IMG/VR virus record: IMGVR_UViG_3300020463_000139
Span: 1-23,394 of that record
Direction: 5' to 3' (one strand)
From: a virus
Length of the DNA stretch: 23,394 nt
In this document: in pieces, positions 7,444-15,156 of the stretch
Numbering within the stretch: position 1 is the stretch's first letter
Layout of the letters: each line of letters opens with the position of its first letter
Position numbers and translations under genes: made by a program
Notes under the pieces: generated by a model
Database searches by the model: none
The model's input: only the letters and a program-made list of their open reading frames with translations
What the model was told of the DNA's origin: nothing

Positions 7444-8812
7444 ATCCTTTGCTCTTTCCAGCAAACGGTGTGTTATCGAATACATTTTCATCTTGTCCAC
7501 TATCAACTAAATCTTCCTGTGCTTCTTGTTCACAATCATACAGACGCATCTTTGCTCTGTCTATTCCCAATACAAATCTCTTATTCATAGTAGGGTCATT
7601 GTATCGGTTCTTCAATTGTTTGACTACAATCTGATTAAGGTCTTCTAGTTCCTCTGTCGAAATGAGTGCAAACATTAAGTCTGCCGTTGCAGGCAAACCA
7701 AAACTTTCTGAAGTGTCTTCAAGTCCGATATCTGTCGATGTATAACCAGTTCTAGTTGTCTGGGTTGCAGACATAATCGGTACATTCGTTTCTACTGCAA
7801 GTCCTCTTAATTCTTCTGCAATTGCCTTAATATAGAAGTAAGAACCTACATTTGCATTTCCTTTGAATCTTGAAGATGCACATATATTTAGATAATCAAT
7901 AAAAATAATGTCTGGTTTGAAACTACGCTTCAATGCGAGTTCCTTAATAAGACTTCTGAAATGTCCAACATGAGCAGATGCAGTTGGATATTCTTTGATA
8001 ATTAACTTTCCGTTTGTCTTTTTCTGTATTTTGGATAACTGTGTTTCAAACATCTTCTTTGGAAGTGTGTGCAAGTCATCCATAGTTATATTCATTAAGT
8101 TTGCATCAATACGTTCTGCAATACGTTCCTCTGCCATCTCTAAAGTGATGTATAGAACATTCTTACCTTGCATAAGTGTAGATGCGGCAACGTGACACAT
8201 GAACAACGACTTACCAACACCAGTTCCAGCAAGTGCAATGTTCAATGTCTTTTGTGGTAATCCACCTTTTGTAATCTTGTTAAAGTAGTCTAGGTCAAAC
8301 TTAACCTTTTCCTCTTTTTTGTGATAGAAGTCAAATCGTTCAGCACCATCTTCAACATAGTCATGACCAACATGACTGTCAAATGATACTGCGAGTGCTT
8401 CTGATAGAATGGATGGGATTGCTTCTGGTGTTCGTTCCTTATCCTTTCCATCAATAATTCCTATTCCTTCAAGTACTGCATTATAGATTGCTTTATCCTT
8501 GCAGAACTTTTCTGTGGTGTCGAGTAACCATTGTGTGTCAACATCTGTTTTTTCCAGTGAAGTAATAATATCAACAATCTTTTTATAATCATCATCATTG
8601 ATATCCTTACGATTATCAAGTTCAATAGTGAGAGCTTCCTGTGTTGGAATTGCATTATACTTTTCCGTAAACTTTGTAATCTCCTCAAAGATTACACGTT
8701 CATTTCTATCTGCGTAATATTCTGGTTTGATAAATGGGATTACCTTTCTAGCATAATCCTCATCCCAAATCAGATTAGTTAGTGTTGTTCTCTCTATTGT
8801 CTGTATCGACAT
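7415..8812 (-). CDS. 41: replicative DNA helicase, T4 gp41-like (DnaB family)
   Basis: 465 residues from the ATG at 8812 (T4 gp41 has about 475); a GTG at 8824 is an alternative start. The N-terminal helical domain is followed by a RecA-type ATPase: Walker A GTGVGKS (196-202), the ITLEM strand (222-226), Walker B DIIFIDYLNI (301-310, Asp306) and SATQTTRTGY as the H4/sensor segment, all typical of the hexameric 5'-3' helicases that unwind the fork ahead of the leading-strand polymerase and work with primase. The start lies inside the preceding 108-aa gene, overlapping by about 38 bases, which suggests coupled translation. The Walker motifs, length and replication-gene context make the assignment strong. 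Confidence 0.95.
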   Translation of the reverse strand: MSIQTIERTTLTNLIWDEDYARKVIPFIKPEYYADRNERVIFEEITKFTEKYNAIPTQEALTIELDNRKDINDDDYKKIVDIITSLEKTDVDTQWLLDTTEKFCKDKAIYNAVLEGIGIIDGKDKERTPEAIPSILSEALAVSFDSHVGHDYVEDGAERFDFYHKKEEKVKFDLDYFNKITKGGLPQKTLNIALAGTGVGKSLFMCHVAASTLMQGKNVLYITLEMAEERIAERIDANLMNITMDDLHTLPKKMFETQLSKIQKKTNGKLIIKEYPTASAHVGHFRSLIKELALKRSFKPDIIFIDYLNICASSRFKGNANVGSYFYIKAIAEELRGLAVETNVPIMSATQTTRTGYTSTDIGLEDTSESFGLPATADLMFALISTEELEDLNQIVVKQLKNRYNDPTMNKRFVLGIDRAKMRLYDCEQEAQEDLVDSGQDENVFDNTPFAGKSKGYEKFSDLKV

Positions 8813-9101
8813 ATTGTAATGCACCCTCGTTTAATTGTTCATCCATAATGTGGTGTAAGATATTACCAGCAAGTTCAAAAAAATCATCACCAAAAAAGTC
8901 TTTTGGTAAGTCATTAGAATCTAACATATCCCACTCAAATTGTAAAGTGGCTTTATCATTTTCTTTATCTTCAACAATGTTGACCTTACCATAACGATAG
9001 ACAACACCCTCATACTTTCCTGCTTTTTTAGTTAGACCAATACCTGTCCATTTTTGGTCTTTGTTTTCGACATACTTGAAATATTCACCCATGTCCTTCA
9101 T
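8775..9101 (-). CDS. conserved hypothetical protein, 108 aa
   Basis: 108 residues, starting at an ATG that shares one base with the preceding stop (TAATG). A second Met at position 4 is an alternative. The N-terminal half is beta-rich (EYFKYVENKDQKWTGIG, VVYRYGKVNIVEDKEN, ATLQFEWDMLDS) and the C-terminal half is acidic and helical (LPKDFFGDDFFELAGNIL, then HHIMDEQLNEGALQYVD). I associate this pattern with a small protein encoded beside gp41 in marine T4-like phages; no function is known to me. It lies between the Sm-like 98-aa protein and the helicase in the same operon and overlaps the helicase start. Confidence 0.75.
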   Translation of the reverse strand: MKDMGEYFKYVENKDQKWTGIGLTKKAGKYEGVVYRYGKVNIVEDKENDKATLQFEWDMLDSNDLPKDFFGDDFFELAGNILHHIMDEQLNEGALQYVDTDNRENNTN

Positions 9102-9397
9102 TAGATAATAACCTTACCTGTTGGAACTGTAATACCTGTCGTTGCCTCTGTGTATGCAGCACTAAACTCTGGATTTGTTTGTGTTGCGAGAACAACTCCA
9201 CCAGCATAGAACATTGCTTCTTTTGTGTTTTCTGTACCTGTCATACAGACACCTCTTGCAAATCCTATCTTACCATCTGGTGTATTTACCAACATACGAG
9301 GATTACTAAGTGTAATATTTCCGTTTTCTTCTTTGACCCACTTCCCAAGAAACTCGCCTGAAAGTGTTACCAGTGATACAATTGTACCTTGTTTCAT
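9101..9397 (-). CDS. conserved hypothetical protein, 98 aa, small beta-barrel-like
   Basis: 98 residues, with GGAG about 8 bases before the ATG. The N-terminus, GTIVSLVTLSGEFLGKWVKE followed by ITLSNPRMLV, has the strand-turn-strand rhythm of small Sm/Lsm-like barrels (V-x-L-x-SG-x-xxG-K then x-L-x-N). The second half (GFARGVCMTGTENTKEAMFY, then ATTGITVPTGK) is conserved, from memory, in many marine phages annotated only as hypothetical. RNA binding is therefore only a possibility. It begins about 10 bases after the oxygenase stop and is coupled to the following gene by TAATG. Confidence 0.75.
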   Translation of the reverse strand: MKQGTIVSLVTLSGEFLGKWVKEENGNITLSNPRMLVNTPDGKIGFARGVCMTGTENTKEAMFYAGGVVLATQTNPEFSAAYTEATTGITVPTGKVII

Positions 9398-9406
9398 AAT
9401 TTACTC

Positions 9407-9973
9407 CTAAACATAATGAAGGTAACTGCCAACTATGTATTTGGACTCGTTACCTGTTACTTTTCGACCAGCATGAAGATGTGTCCACATTGGTGGGAAC
9501 ATCAACAACCGACCAGCTTTTGGTGTCACAGAAATGCCTCTTTGGGGGAAATCTGTTTCACCGCCCTGTGGTTCATTAAGATATAAGAAAAATACCAAGA
9601 ACCGTTTTGCAGATTCATGATTGCCAACATCTACATGGTCATGAAATTCATCAACACCATTTGGTTCGTATCTTTTCATACGATACATTTCATATGCATA
9701 TTGTGGTGGAAACATCTTATCTGTTACTTCACAATCTTGCATATATCTCCAAACACATTTATTAAAAACACCTTGCAGTTCATCTGCATAAGGTTGCCAG
9801 TTTGGATGTTGTTGTAAAGCAATCTGTGTAAAAGAACGATGGTCTTTTAACACTTGTTTATCAAACTGGGCTTCGTTTCTTTCAAATTCTGAAATAAGTT
9901 CATCACATAACTCTTTTGTTATGATATCATCATATGTGCGAATATAGTTTTCATTCAAACTTTCAAACTGCAT
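9407..9973 (-). CDS. 2-oxoglutarate/Fe(II)-dependent oxygenase, prolyl-4-hydroxylase type
   Basis: 188 residues, a full-length single-domain double-stranded beta-helix oxygenase. The metal ligands are visible as HVD (H113, D115) in EFHDHVDVGNH and a distal His in MWTHLHAG (H165 or H167); K178 in ESKYIVGSY fits the position that binds the 2-oxoglutarate carboxylate. The conserved FFLYLNEPQGGETDFP and GRLLMFPP blocks are typical of the P4H-like group. Substrate unknown: proteins, nucleobases and sugars are all possible for phage enzymes of this class. The start overlaps the upstream oxygenase by 11 bases. The two are homologous in architecture, so this is probably an old tandem duplication or joint acquisition between uvsX and gp41. 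Confidence 0.88.
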   Translation of the reverse strand: MQFESLNENYIRTYDDIITKELCDELISEFERNEAQFDKQVLKDHRSFTQIALQQHPNWQPYADELQGVFNKCVWRYMQDCEVTDKMFPPQYAYEMYRMKRYEPNGVDEFHDHVDVGNHESAKRFLVFFLYLNEPQGGETDFPQRGISVTPKAGRLLMFPPMWTHLHAGRKVTGNESKYIVGSYLHYV

Positions 9974-10535
9974 TATTATTCTCCATCAAATGTCTGAACA
10001 CCATCCAACCAGTTATTATATATTTTGTTTCTGTTTTACTAGCAATCCCATTATGAAAGTGTGTCCAATATGCAGGCCAAACAACACACCTTCCTCTAGT
10101 TGCATTCACTGTTTTATCATACTGTTCAAAGTATGTACCACCCTCATCCTCAACCGTGTTTAGGTAAAACATCCATGCTAAAATACGTTGAAACGTCACA
10201 CCATCGTTTTCACAGTGTGACTTATGATATGCTTCGCCTGGTGTATATTTTTGAACATTGTAACCAAAAAATGGCATCATGGGTGCGACATCATTTATTA
10301 AACGACTATGCGTTCTCACATAATCGTCTATTGGTTTTTTCAGTCCACCCAATACTATTTCGTTTGTTTTTTGGTCTTGAGTATTATTAAATGCTCTGTA
10401 AACTGTAGTGCATTCTCTTTCTTTTACATGAGTTCTGGCATCATGTCTATCTGGATTACTTTCAAAATCCTTGATAACATTTTTACAGTCCTTTGATGTT
10501 AGAGCATTGTCATATACTTCAATGAAGTCAGGCAT
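9963..10535 (-). CDS. 2-oxoglutarate/Fe(II)-dependent oxygenase (HxE variant)
   Basis: 190 residues from the ATG at 10535; ATGs at 10544 and 10550 are possible, while starts further upstream would run far into uvsX. The chosen start overlaps the uvsX stop by 8 bases. The fold matches its neighbour: [14 protein letters not shown] precedes the metal site, then [34 protein letters not shown] and KYIITGW. The first ligand pair reads HCE (H107, E109), so Glu replaces the usual Asp, with distal His H159 or H161 and K171 for 2-oxoglutarate. I recall HxE forms among marine phage oxygenases. Substrate unknown. The different metal triad and different N-terminal half suggest the tandem pair are not redundant. 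Confidence 0.85.
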   Translation of the reverse strand: MPDFIEVYDNALTSKDCKNVIKDFESNPDRHDARTHVKERECTTVYRAFNNTQDQKTNEIVLGGLKKPIDDYVRTHSRLINDVAPMMPFFGYNVQKYTPGEAYHKSHCENDGVTFQRILAWMFYLNTVEDEGGTYFEQYDKTVNATRGRCVVWPAYWTHFHNGIASKTETKYIITGWMVFRHLMENNNAV

Positions 10536-11574
10536 CTTCTTCATTGTCATTTTCCACTTCTTGATTACCATACTTAAATTCTTTCTGAGCAACTTCGTCA
10601 AGTTGTTTCATGACTTCCTCAGTAAAAAACTTTTCTGGGTCATTATTAATTGTCTTACCAAATGTTTTTGTACCATCTGGTAGTTCAATACGAGTGGATA
10701 CTGATTTAAAGATACCGTATTTGAGTGCAAGTTCTAACAAACCATAATACCTATCAAGACCACGTTCATACATCAGACGAACATCAACCATCTTGTTTTC
10801 AATAGTTAAACGTGACTTCTGATTTTTACAGTGAATGATATTACCTACAACTTCTGTACCGTCCTTCTCTTTCTTCTTTGAGAGATAAACGATAGACGAG
10901 GCAGCATATTTAAGACCAGAACCACCACCCATTTCTTTTGTTGGGAACATAGAACCCACAACGTCATATGTGTGATTAGTAACAATCATTGGTACTTTTG
11001 ATTTACCAAGTTTCAAAGTGAGTACTCTGAATGCAGCTTTTAGAACTTGTGCTCGTGTCATGTCTCTGGTTTCTTTACCATCGGCAGTATCATCTACTTC
11101 TTTTGTAGTAGACAACATACCAAGTGAATCAAGACACAACATGATAGGTTGTCTATCTGCTTCATCTTGTTTTAGGTAATCATCCAGTACACGAATTGCT
11201 TGTGTTCTAAATTCTTGCACAGTTGTGACAGGTAGGATAACCATTCTGTTGGGGTCAATACCTCTGTCAATAACCATTTGTTTAGTGATTGCACTTTCTG
11301 ATTCAAAGTACAAAACACCAGCATTTGGATTTGCATCCAAAAACGACTTCACCATTCCCATTACAAAAAATGTTTTACCTGTTGCACTTTCACCAGCAAC
11401 AGCAGTAATCTTGTTTGCAGGCAATCCACCATAGATTGACCCACTCAATAACGCATTAAAGATGTAAGAACCAGTGTCGATAAATGAATCAACATCTCCT
11501 GCTTCTACACCTTCAGATACGAGTGCGGCATATTCATTACCTGCCGTCTTCGCAATATTTTTCAAAAATTCCAT
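10528..11574 (-). CDS. uvsX: RecA-like recombinase UvsX
   Basis: 348 residues (T4 UvsX is about 390). Walker A is GESATGKT (61-68), preceded by [12 protein letters not shown]; Walker B is [11 protein letters not shown] (Asp149). The YFESESAIT strand and IVTNHTYDV with [13 protein letters not shown] correspond to the L1/L2 DNA-binding and sensor region of the UvsX/RecA family. UvsX forms filaments on single-stranded DNA and drives strand invasion in recombination-dependent replication and repair. The C-terminus is acidic ([10 protein letters not shown]), as in other recombinases. A good ribosome site (AGGAAGG) lies in the end of the MazG gene, whose stop is 2 bases before this ATG. No uvsY is visible in the window. 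Confidence 0.95.
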   Translation of the reverse strand: MEFLKNIAKTAGNEYAALVSEGVEAGDVDSFIDTGSYIFNALLSGSIYGGLPANKITAVAGESATGKTFFVMGMVKSFLDANPNAGVLYFESESAITKQMVIDRGIDPNRMVILPVTTVQEFRTQAIRVLDDYLKQDEADRQPIMLCLDSLGMLSTTKEVDDTADGKETRDMTRAQVLKAAFRVLTLKLGKSKVPMIVTNHTYDVVGSMFPTKEMGGGSGLKYAASSIVYLSKKKEKDGTEVVGNIIHCKNQKSRLTIENKMVDVRLMYERGLDRYYGLLELALKYGIFKSVSTRIELPDGTKTFGKTINNDPEKFFTEEVMKQLDEVAQKEFKYGNQEVENDNEEDA

Positions 11575-11576
11575 AG

Positions 11577-11978
11577 TTATATATCACCTTCCTTTCGATT
11601 GTTGGATAGATACGCATCAAAACCGCCTGGGTATCTTGACTCCAACTTTTCGATATTTGTTTCAATCACATCATCCATAGTAATATCTAGTGCGATACAA
11701 GCTTGTGCAACATACCACATAATATCACCAAGTTCACGTTTCATGTGATATTGTGCATCTTCATCCATAGGTTTTCCTTGGAACATACACTTTTTCACAA
11801 TCTCTGCAAACTCACCACCTTCTGCACTAATACCAATTGCAGCAGTAAGAATACGTTCTGGTGATACACCTTGTTCTTCAATAATTTCACATGATTCGAC
11901 AAAGTAATCAGCATCTTTAGATGCTTGACTTGTTACTTCATCTACAAAATCAGCATACTTAATTAAATCTACAGTCAT
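11577..11978 (-). CDS. mazG: MazG-like NTP pyrophosphohydrolase
   Basis: 133 residues, an all-alpha NTP-PPase. The metal-binding motifs are EGGE (53-56) and ELGD (82-85) in [13 protein letters not shown], with N108 and [10 protein letters not shown] (111-120) as the C-terminal substrate region. MazG-type enzymes hydrolyse (d)NTPs to monophosphate and pyrophosphate. In cyanophages the gene is common; effects on ppGpp were proposed, while dGTP/dCTP were reported as preferred substrates. Beside DNA-modification-like genes it could also clear unwanted host or modified nucleotides, which is inference. It is the first gene of a unit with its own extended -10 promoter and an AAAGGA ribosome site 7 bases before the ATG. 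Confidence 0.9.
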   Translation of the reverse strand: MTVDLIKYADFVDEVTSQASKDADYFVESCEIIEEQGVSPERILTAAIGISAEGGEFAEIVKKCMFQGKPMDEDAQYHMKRELGDIMWYVAQACIALDITMDDVIETNIEKLESRYPGGFDAYLSNNRKEGDI

Positions 11979-12004
11979 TATATTTTCCTTTTATATTGTC
12001 CTGT

Positions 12005-12033
12005 ATAATATCAAATAAGATACCCATTGTCAA
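12005..12033 (-). promoter_or_regulatory. strong sigma70-like promoter for mazG-uvsX unit
   Basis: Minus strand: -35 TTGACA (12033-12028), 17-base spacer ending in TGA, -10 TATTAT (12010-12005). The TGn just before the -10 makes it an extended -10 promoter. Predicted start at about 11998, about 20 bases before the mazG ATG. The TGA of the -35 is the stop codon of the TAGT-like gene. Confidence 0.8.
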
Positions 12034-12818
12034 GACATAAATTCCTCTAAAGAATTTATTTGTGACGATAGATATGCTTTCTTATATTGGATTTTGATTT
12101 TGTTAAAAGTGCCACCCATCATTTCTTTATGTCCATTATAAGACACATAATCTGGAAACTTCTGAATTAGTCTTGCATGATTATCATTTATCATTTTCAA
12201 GTCTCTACCCATATTTAGGCATCCACCTTCAGTGCCAATAAAATCTGATAGGTAGACAAACCTATCCCACACCCTGTTTCTATAACCCTTAGATAACAGT
12301 TGTAGTGATAGTGATATGTCTTCAGCAGTTGACAACTCCCAATCTAATTCATCTGCACTTGGTAGTTGTGTTCCATCAAAAAAGAATACTTCTGCTGTTC
12401 CAGTATTATCTATGTATTCTCTTCCAGCAGGCGGTAATCCACCAGTTCTAAAACCACCCCAAGATATTCCATTGTCCATCCAATTGTTTGTGGTAGACAA
12501 ACAAATATCCCAATCTTTTGTTGTCATAATTGCTTTTGTCTTATCACCATTGTGCCATGGCTTTCGTACAGCACATTTTACATCATCATCTATCACAAAG
12601 TATCTAGATTGTTGACCATGCTCCCAAATCCACTTACGAGTTGCAGTGATTCCGATATCATTATCTGGAAGAACAACAGTTGGATATTTAGAATACAAAT
12701 GCTGTTCTTTTGGTTGCACTACCAGTTTGGTAATATGCTGGACTGAAGGAGTCATATTATCAAACGTAATCTGATTATGACTCCTTCCTAGTGTTGGAAT
12801 GTAGATTGTGTCAATCAT
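12030..12818 (-). CDS. TAGT-like glycosyltransferase (TET-associated, GT-A fold)
   Basis: 262 residues. The pattern YIPTLGR (6-12), VVQPKEQHLY (33-42), GITATRKWI (56-64), FVIDDDV (74-80), then STAEDISLSLQLLSKGY (163-179) and GTEGGC (195-200) matches my memory of the family called TET-associated glycosyltransferase (TAGT). That family was described computationally in phages carrying base-modification genes. DDD (77-79) would be the nucleotide-sugar/metal-binding DxD, and E166-D167 the second acidic site. Role by family: transfer of a sugar onto a modified DNA base. No TET/JBP-type oxygenase is visible here, so substrate and need are open. The start is coupled to the upstream GIY-YIG-ParB gene by TAATG; the stop is embedded in the mazG promoter. 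Confidence 0.75.
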   Translation of the reverse strand: MIDTIYIPTLGRSHNQITFDNMTPSVQHITKLVVQPKEQHLYSKYPTVVLPDNDIGITATRKWIWEHGQQSRYFVIDDDVKCAVRKPWHNGDKTKAIMTTKDWDICLSTTNNWMDNGISWGGFRTGGLPPAGREYIDNTGTAEVFFFDGTQLPSADELDWELSTAEDISLSLQLLSKGYRNRVWDRFVYLSDFIGTEGGCLNMGRDLKMINDNHARLIQKFPDYVSYNGHKEMMGGTFNKIKIQYKKAYLSSQINSLEEFMS

Positions 12819-14113
12819 TAACTAATCTTGTCTTCCCATTTAGGCAAATCCTCAAAAATGATTTCTGGGTCTTTGACACCTTCACCTTTCAAAAATGATG
12901 TAAGAATTCTGGTATGTATCTTTACCACTTCACTCTTTACATACTCTGTCATTTTTGACATATCTGCATAGTGCATCAATACTTTAATGTTTGGGCGAGG
13001 TTCAAGTCCTGCTTCTTGACGAGCATCAGAATCTTTGCACCATTGTTCTTGAATACGGTCAGACCTAAACATTGAAGACTGATGGACACACAAGGTTGAG
13101 TCAGTCGTTTGAGCACTTGCCTTTTGCGCCTTTTCAATATTTCTAGGATGGTTCTTTTTAGGCTCAGACCATGAAATCCACTTCTTACCTTTCTGCCAAG
13201 AGTCTTGTTCTTTGATAGTATCAACTGCAAACCTTCTAACCTTAGAAATATCATTACCCTTGAAACCACCAGTAATCTTGATATAATCTGTACAATACTT
13301 TGTCTTGAAAGTCTTGTCTTTAATTTTACCAGCAAGATACATATCAATAAGGTCACCAGCACAATCTTCAATTGAGGTTGTCATTCTTTCGATTTCAATT
13401 TTGCGGTTTAATGCATTACCAAAGGCGTGCATTTCTTCCATAGTCAAATCTTCATCAACATAAACAACTTCAATATTTTGACAACGAGAACTCTTTGCTG
13501 CTTCTAGAGTGTGATTACCACCAACCAAAACTTTTTGTCCATCACGGCGAACAATCGTAATAGTAAATCCTTTAGTTGAGTTATTTGAATTCATTTCATT
13601 CCTGTATTCACCAATCTTCTTAGTAGAAACATCGGTATTGAAACGAACTTGAAGTCGAATAAGTCCTTCATAGATTTCAGCTACTTTTACAAGAACTCGT
13701 TCTAATTCTGAATCTGGATTGTATGCATCAGTAGCAAGTTTATCAATTAAATCAAGTCGTGGAAGTTCTTCAGTTTGATACACAAAACCATTCCACTTGT
13801 TCCATGACAATGGGTCATTTTGAGCATTAAGTTTAGTTAGAGTTTCGTTTTCTAACTTAAACATTTCTTTCATAGAACCGACATCAGTAATCTCATATAG
13901 AAATTCTTGTGGTTTTGTTTCAAGTAATTCTTGAAAACTTCCATCAGTAGATGAATTCCAGTAAACACCATCAAATGCAGATTCATTTGATTTCAAACCA
14001 TGCATACCAATATACCACCGATTTGTTGGTTTATGAGTAAACTTGTACATGAATGCTTCTGGAACAAGGTCACCAGCATCCATAATCTTCACTTCTCCAA
14101 ACGGATACGACAT
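12818..14113 (-). CDS. fusion of GIY-YIG-like and ParB-like domains
   Basis: 431 residues; GAGGAG about 9 bases before the ATG. Residues about 20-110 resemble a GIY-YIG nuclease: MYKFTHKPTNRWYIG (22-36) supplies the two motif strands, followed by YWNSS, a helix with acidic KLENETL (86-92) where the catalytic Glu would lie, and WNKWNGF. A linker leads to a ParB/sulfiredoxin-like domain, about 160-240: RLQVRFNTDVSTKKIGEYR, ITIVRRDGQKVLVGGNHTLEAAK, VVYVDED. GGNHTLEAAK takes the place of the ParB GxxRxxA nucleotide-binding motif. The rest (240-431) is helical, Lys-rich and contains CAGDL, KKWISWSEPKKNHPR and a Cys/His stretch; unknown. ParB-like domains recur in phage DNA-modification loci. Possible roles: sequence-specific nuclease, or a modification-linked ATPase/nuclease. 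Domain calls are by eye. Confidence 0.72.
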   Translation of the reverse strand: MSYPFGEVKIMDAGDLVPEAFMYKFTHKPTNRWYIGMHGLKSNESAFDGVYWNSSTDGSFQELLETKPQEFLYEITDVGSMKEMFKLENETLTKLNAQNDPLSWNKWNGFVYQTEELPRLDLIDKLATDAYNPDSELERVLVKVAEIYEGLIRLQVRFNTDVSTKKIGEYRNEMNSNNSTKGFTITIVRRDGQKVLVGGNHTLEAAKSSRCQNIEVVYVDEDLTMEEMHAFGNALNRKIEIERMTTSIEDCAGDLIDMYLAGKIKDKTFKTKYCTDYIKITGGFKGNDISKVRRFAVDTIKEQDSWQKGKKWISWSEPKKNHPRNIEKAQKASAQTTDSTLCVHQSSMFRSDRIQEQWCKDSDARQEAGLEPRPNIKVLMHYADMSKMTEYVKSEVVKIHTRILTSFLKGEGVKDPEIIFEDLPKWEDKIS

Positions 14114-14154
14114 AATAAAAAACTCCTCACTTGATTTACGTTTATCTTACATAC

Positions 14155-14183
14155 ACTATAACATCGTTATCATAACAAGTCAA
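14155..14183 (-). promoter_or_regulatory. sigma70-like promoter for the GIY-YIG-ParB/TAGT unit
   Basis: Minus strand: -35 TTGACT (14183-14178), 17-base spacer, -10 TATAGT (14160-14155). The -35 lies in the last codons of the upstream glycosyltransferase gene, just before its stop. Start predicted near 14148, giving a leader of about 35 bases with a strong GAGGAG ribosome site. Confidence 0.7.
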
Positions 14184-15156
14184 GTACAAAATTCATTTTT
14201 TCTGAAAAAAGTTTGTAGTATTCATCCTGTGATAAAAGCACTTTAGAATAGTTATCACGATACTCTTTTAGTTTGTTCTCAAAACAACTTTCATCTCTCA
14301 ACTGAATTGCTTTGTCAATAAATTCCTCTGGTGAATTAACTCTTTGCCATGGGTCAATATTGTATGTGCTATTACTATCATAGTTTTGCCAAACAAACGG
14401 AATCATACCAATTGAAAGTGCTTCTGGATACCGACTAGTTGTTGCCGTCTGGTCAATCCAGTTAAAACAAAGAGTGCATCTTGCTGGTTCTAATAGTGGA
14501 TATAATTCTTTCCAATCCTTAATCCAAGCAGACTGTCTCTTTACACCAGATGGAAACCCACCAACCATCACAGTTGATAGTTCTGAACGATAGATTTGTC
14601 TGATTGTCTTTTCTCTATCATTACCGTGTTTCATCCTACCCCAATATCCAAAGTCAATTGTCTTCTCTGTACCAATCATTTCAGCAAGTGGATTCTTTAA
14701 TGTCTGAATAAAGTGATACTTCATACCGTGGATATTTCCACTGAAGTCTGTCTCATCTATAGTAACAAAGTTTTTGATGTTGGGTAAAAAACTACGATAC
14801 AGTTCTTCTGTATCCCCTCTGTCACTTCTCCACATGACAACTGTTTTGCCTTCAAAGAATGGTGCAATCTTTTCGATATGACTTTCAGACTTTGCAAGGT
14901 CTTTTGGATTCATTTGCAGTTCACCATGATATCTAAATTCTGAATCTGATGGTATTACAATTACGTCTGCCCAATCAATAGTTTCTGGTGTTCGTACTGG
15001 TCTATTCTGGTTAAATGATACGTTGTATGTGTCATATTTGTGTTGTGGATTTGCCCGCATCCACTTTACATAGTTCTCAAAGAAACTATCCAACACTGTT
15101 TCTAGTGGGCCATTGTATTTTACGTTAGACCGTAATCGTGCAATTGTAATGTTCAT
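14170..15156 (-). CDS. GT-B-like glycosyltransferase
   Basis: 328 residues, coupled to the preceding gene by an ATGA overlap. The N-terminal half has Rossmann-type alternation, with DWADVIVIPSDSEFRYHG (61-78) and GKTVVMWRSDRGD (103-115). The C-terminal half begins at FGYWGRMKHGNDREKTIRQI (169-188), the strand that opens the sugar-nucleotide domain of GT-B enzymes, and contains TSRYPEALSIGMIPFVW (240-256), equivalent to the E-(x7)-E/G-x-P donor-binding region of GT4-like enzymes. These features support a glycosyltransferase, but neither donor nor acceptor can be read from the sequence. DNA-base glucosylation as in T4 alpha- or beta-glucosyltransferase, or modification of virion proteins or host surface glycans, are all possible. 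Proximity to the TAGT-like and ParB-like genes favours DNA, as inference. Confidence 0.7.
   Translation of the reverse strand: MNITIARLRSNVKYNGPLETVLDSFFENYVKWMRANPQHKYDTYNVSFNQNRPVRTPETIDWADVIVIPSDSEFRYHGELQMNPKDLAKSESHIEKIAPFFEGKTVVMWRSDRGDTEELYRSFLPNIKNFVTIDETDFSGNIHGMKYHFIQTLKNPLAEMIGTEKTIDFGYWGRMKHGNDREKTIRQIYRSELSTVMVGGFPSGVKRQSAWIKDWKELYPLLEPARCTLCFNWIDQTATTSRYPEALSIGMIPFVWQNYDSNSTYNIDPWQRVNSPEEFIDKAIQLRDESCFENKLKEYRDNYSKVLLSQDEYYKLFSEKMNFVLDLL

Noticed and set aside
9407-10535. TET/JBP-type base dioxygenase
   Set aside because: The two oxygenases have the P4H-like short layout and lack the blocks I would expect of TET/JBP proteins, so only the general 2OG/Fe(II) class is claimed.
10536-10601. 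N-terminal extension of the HxE oxygenase to 10601
   Set aside because: The extra residues lie within uvsX in another frame and look like shadow translation (Lys-rich, no homology pattern); the domain begins at [12 protein letters not shown].
11979-12029. A small RNA gene in the gap before mazG
   Set aside because: The gap is fully accounted for by the promoter and ribosome site.
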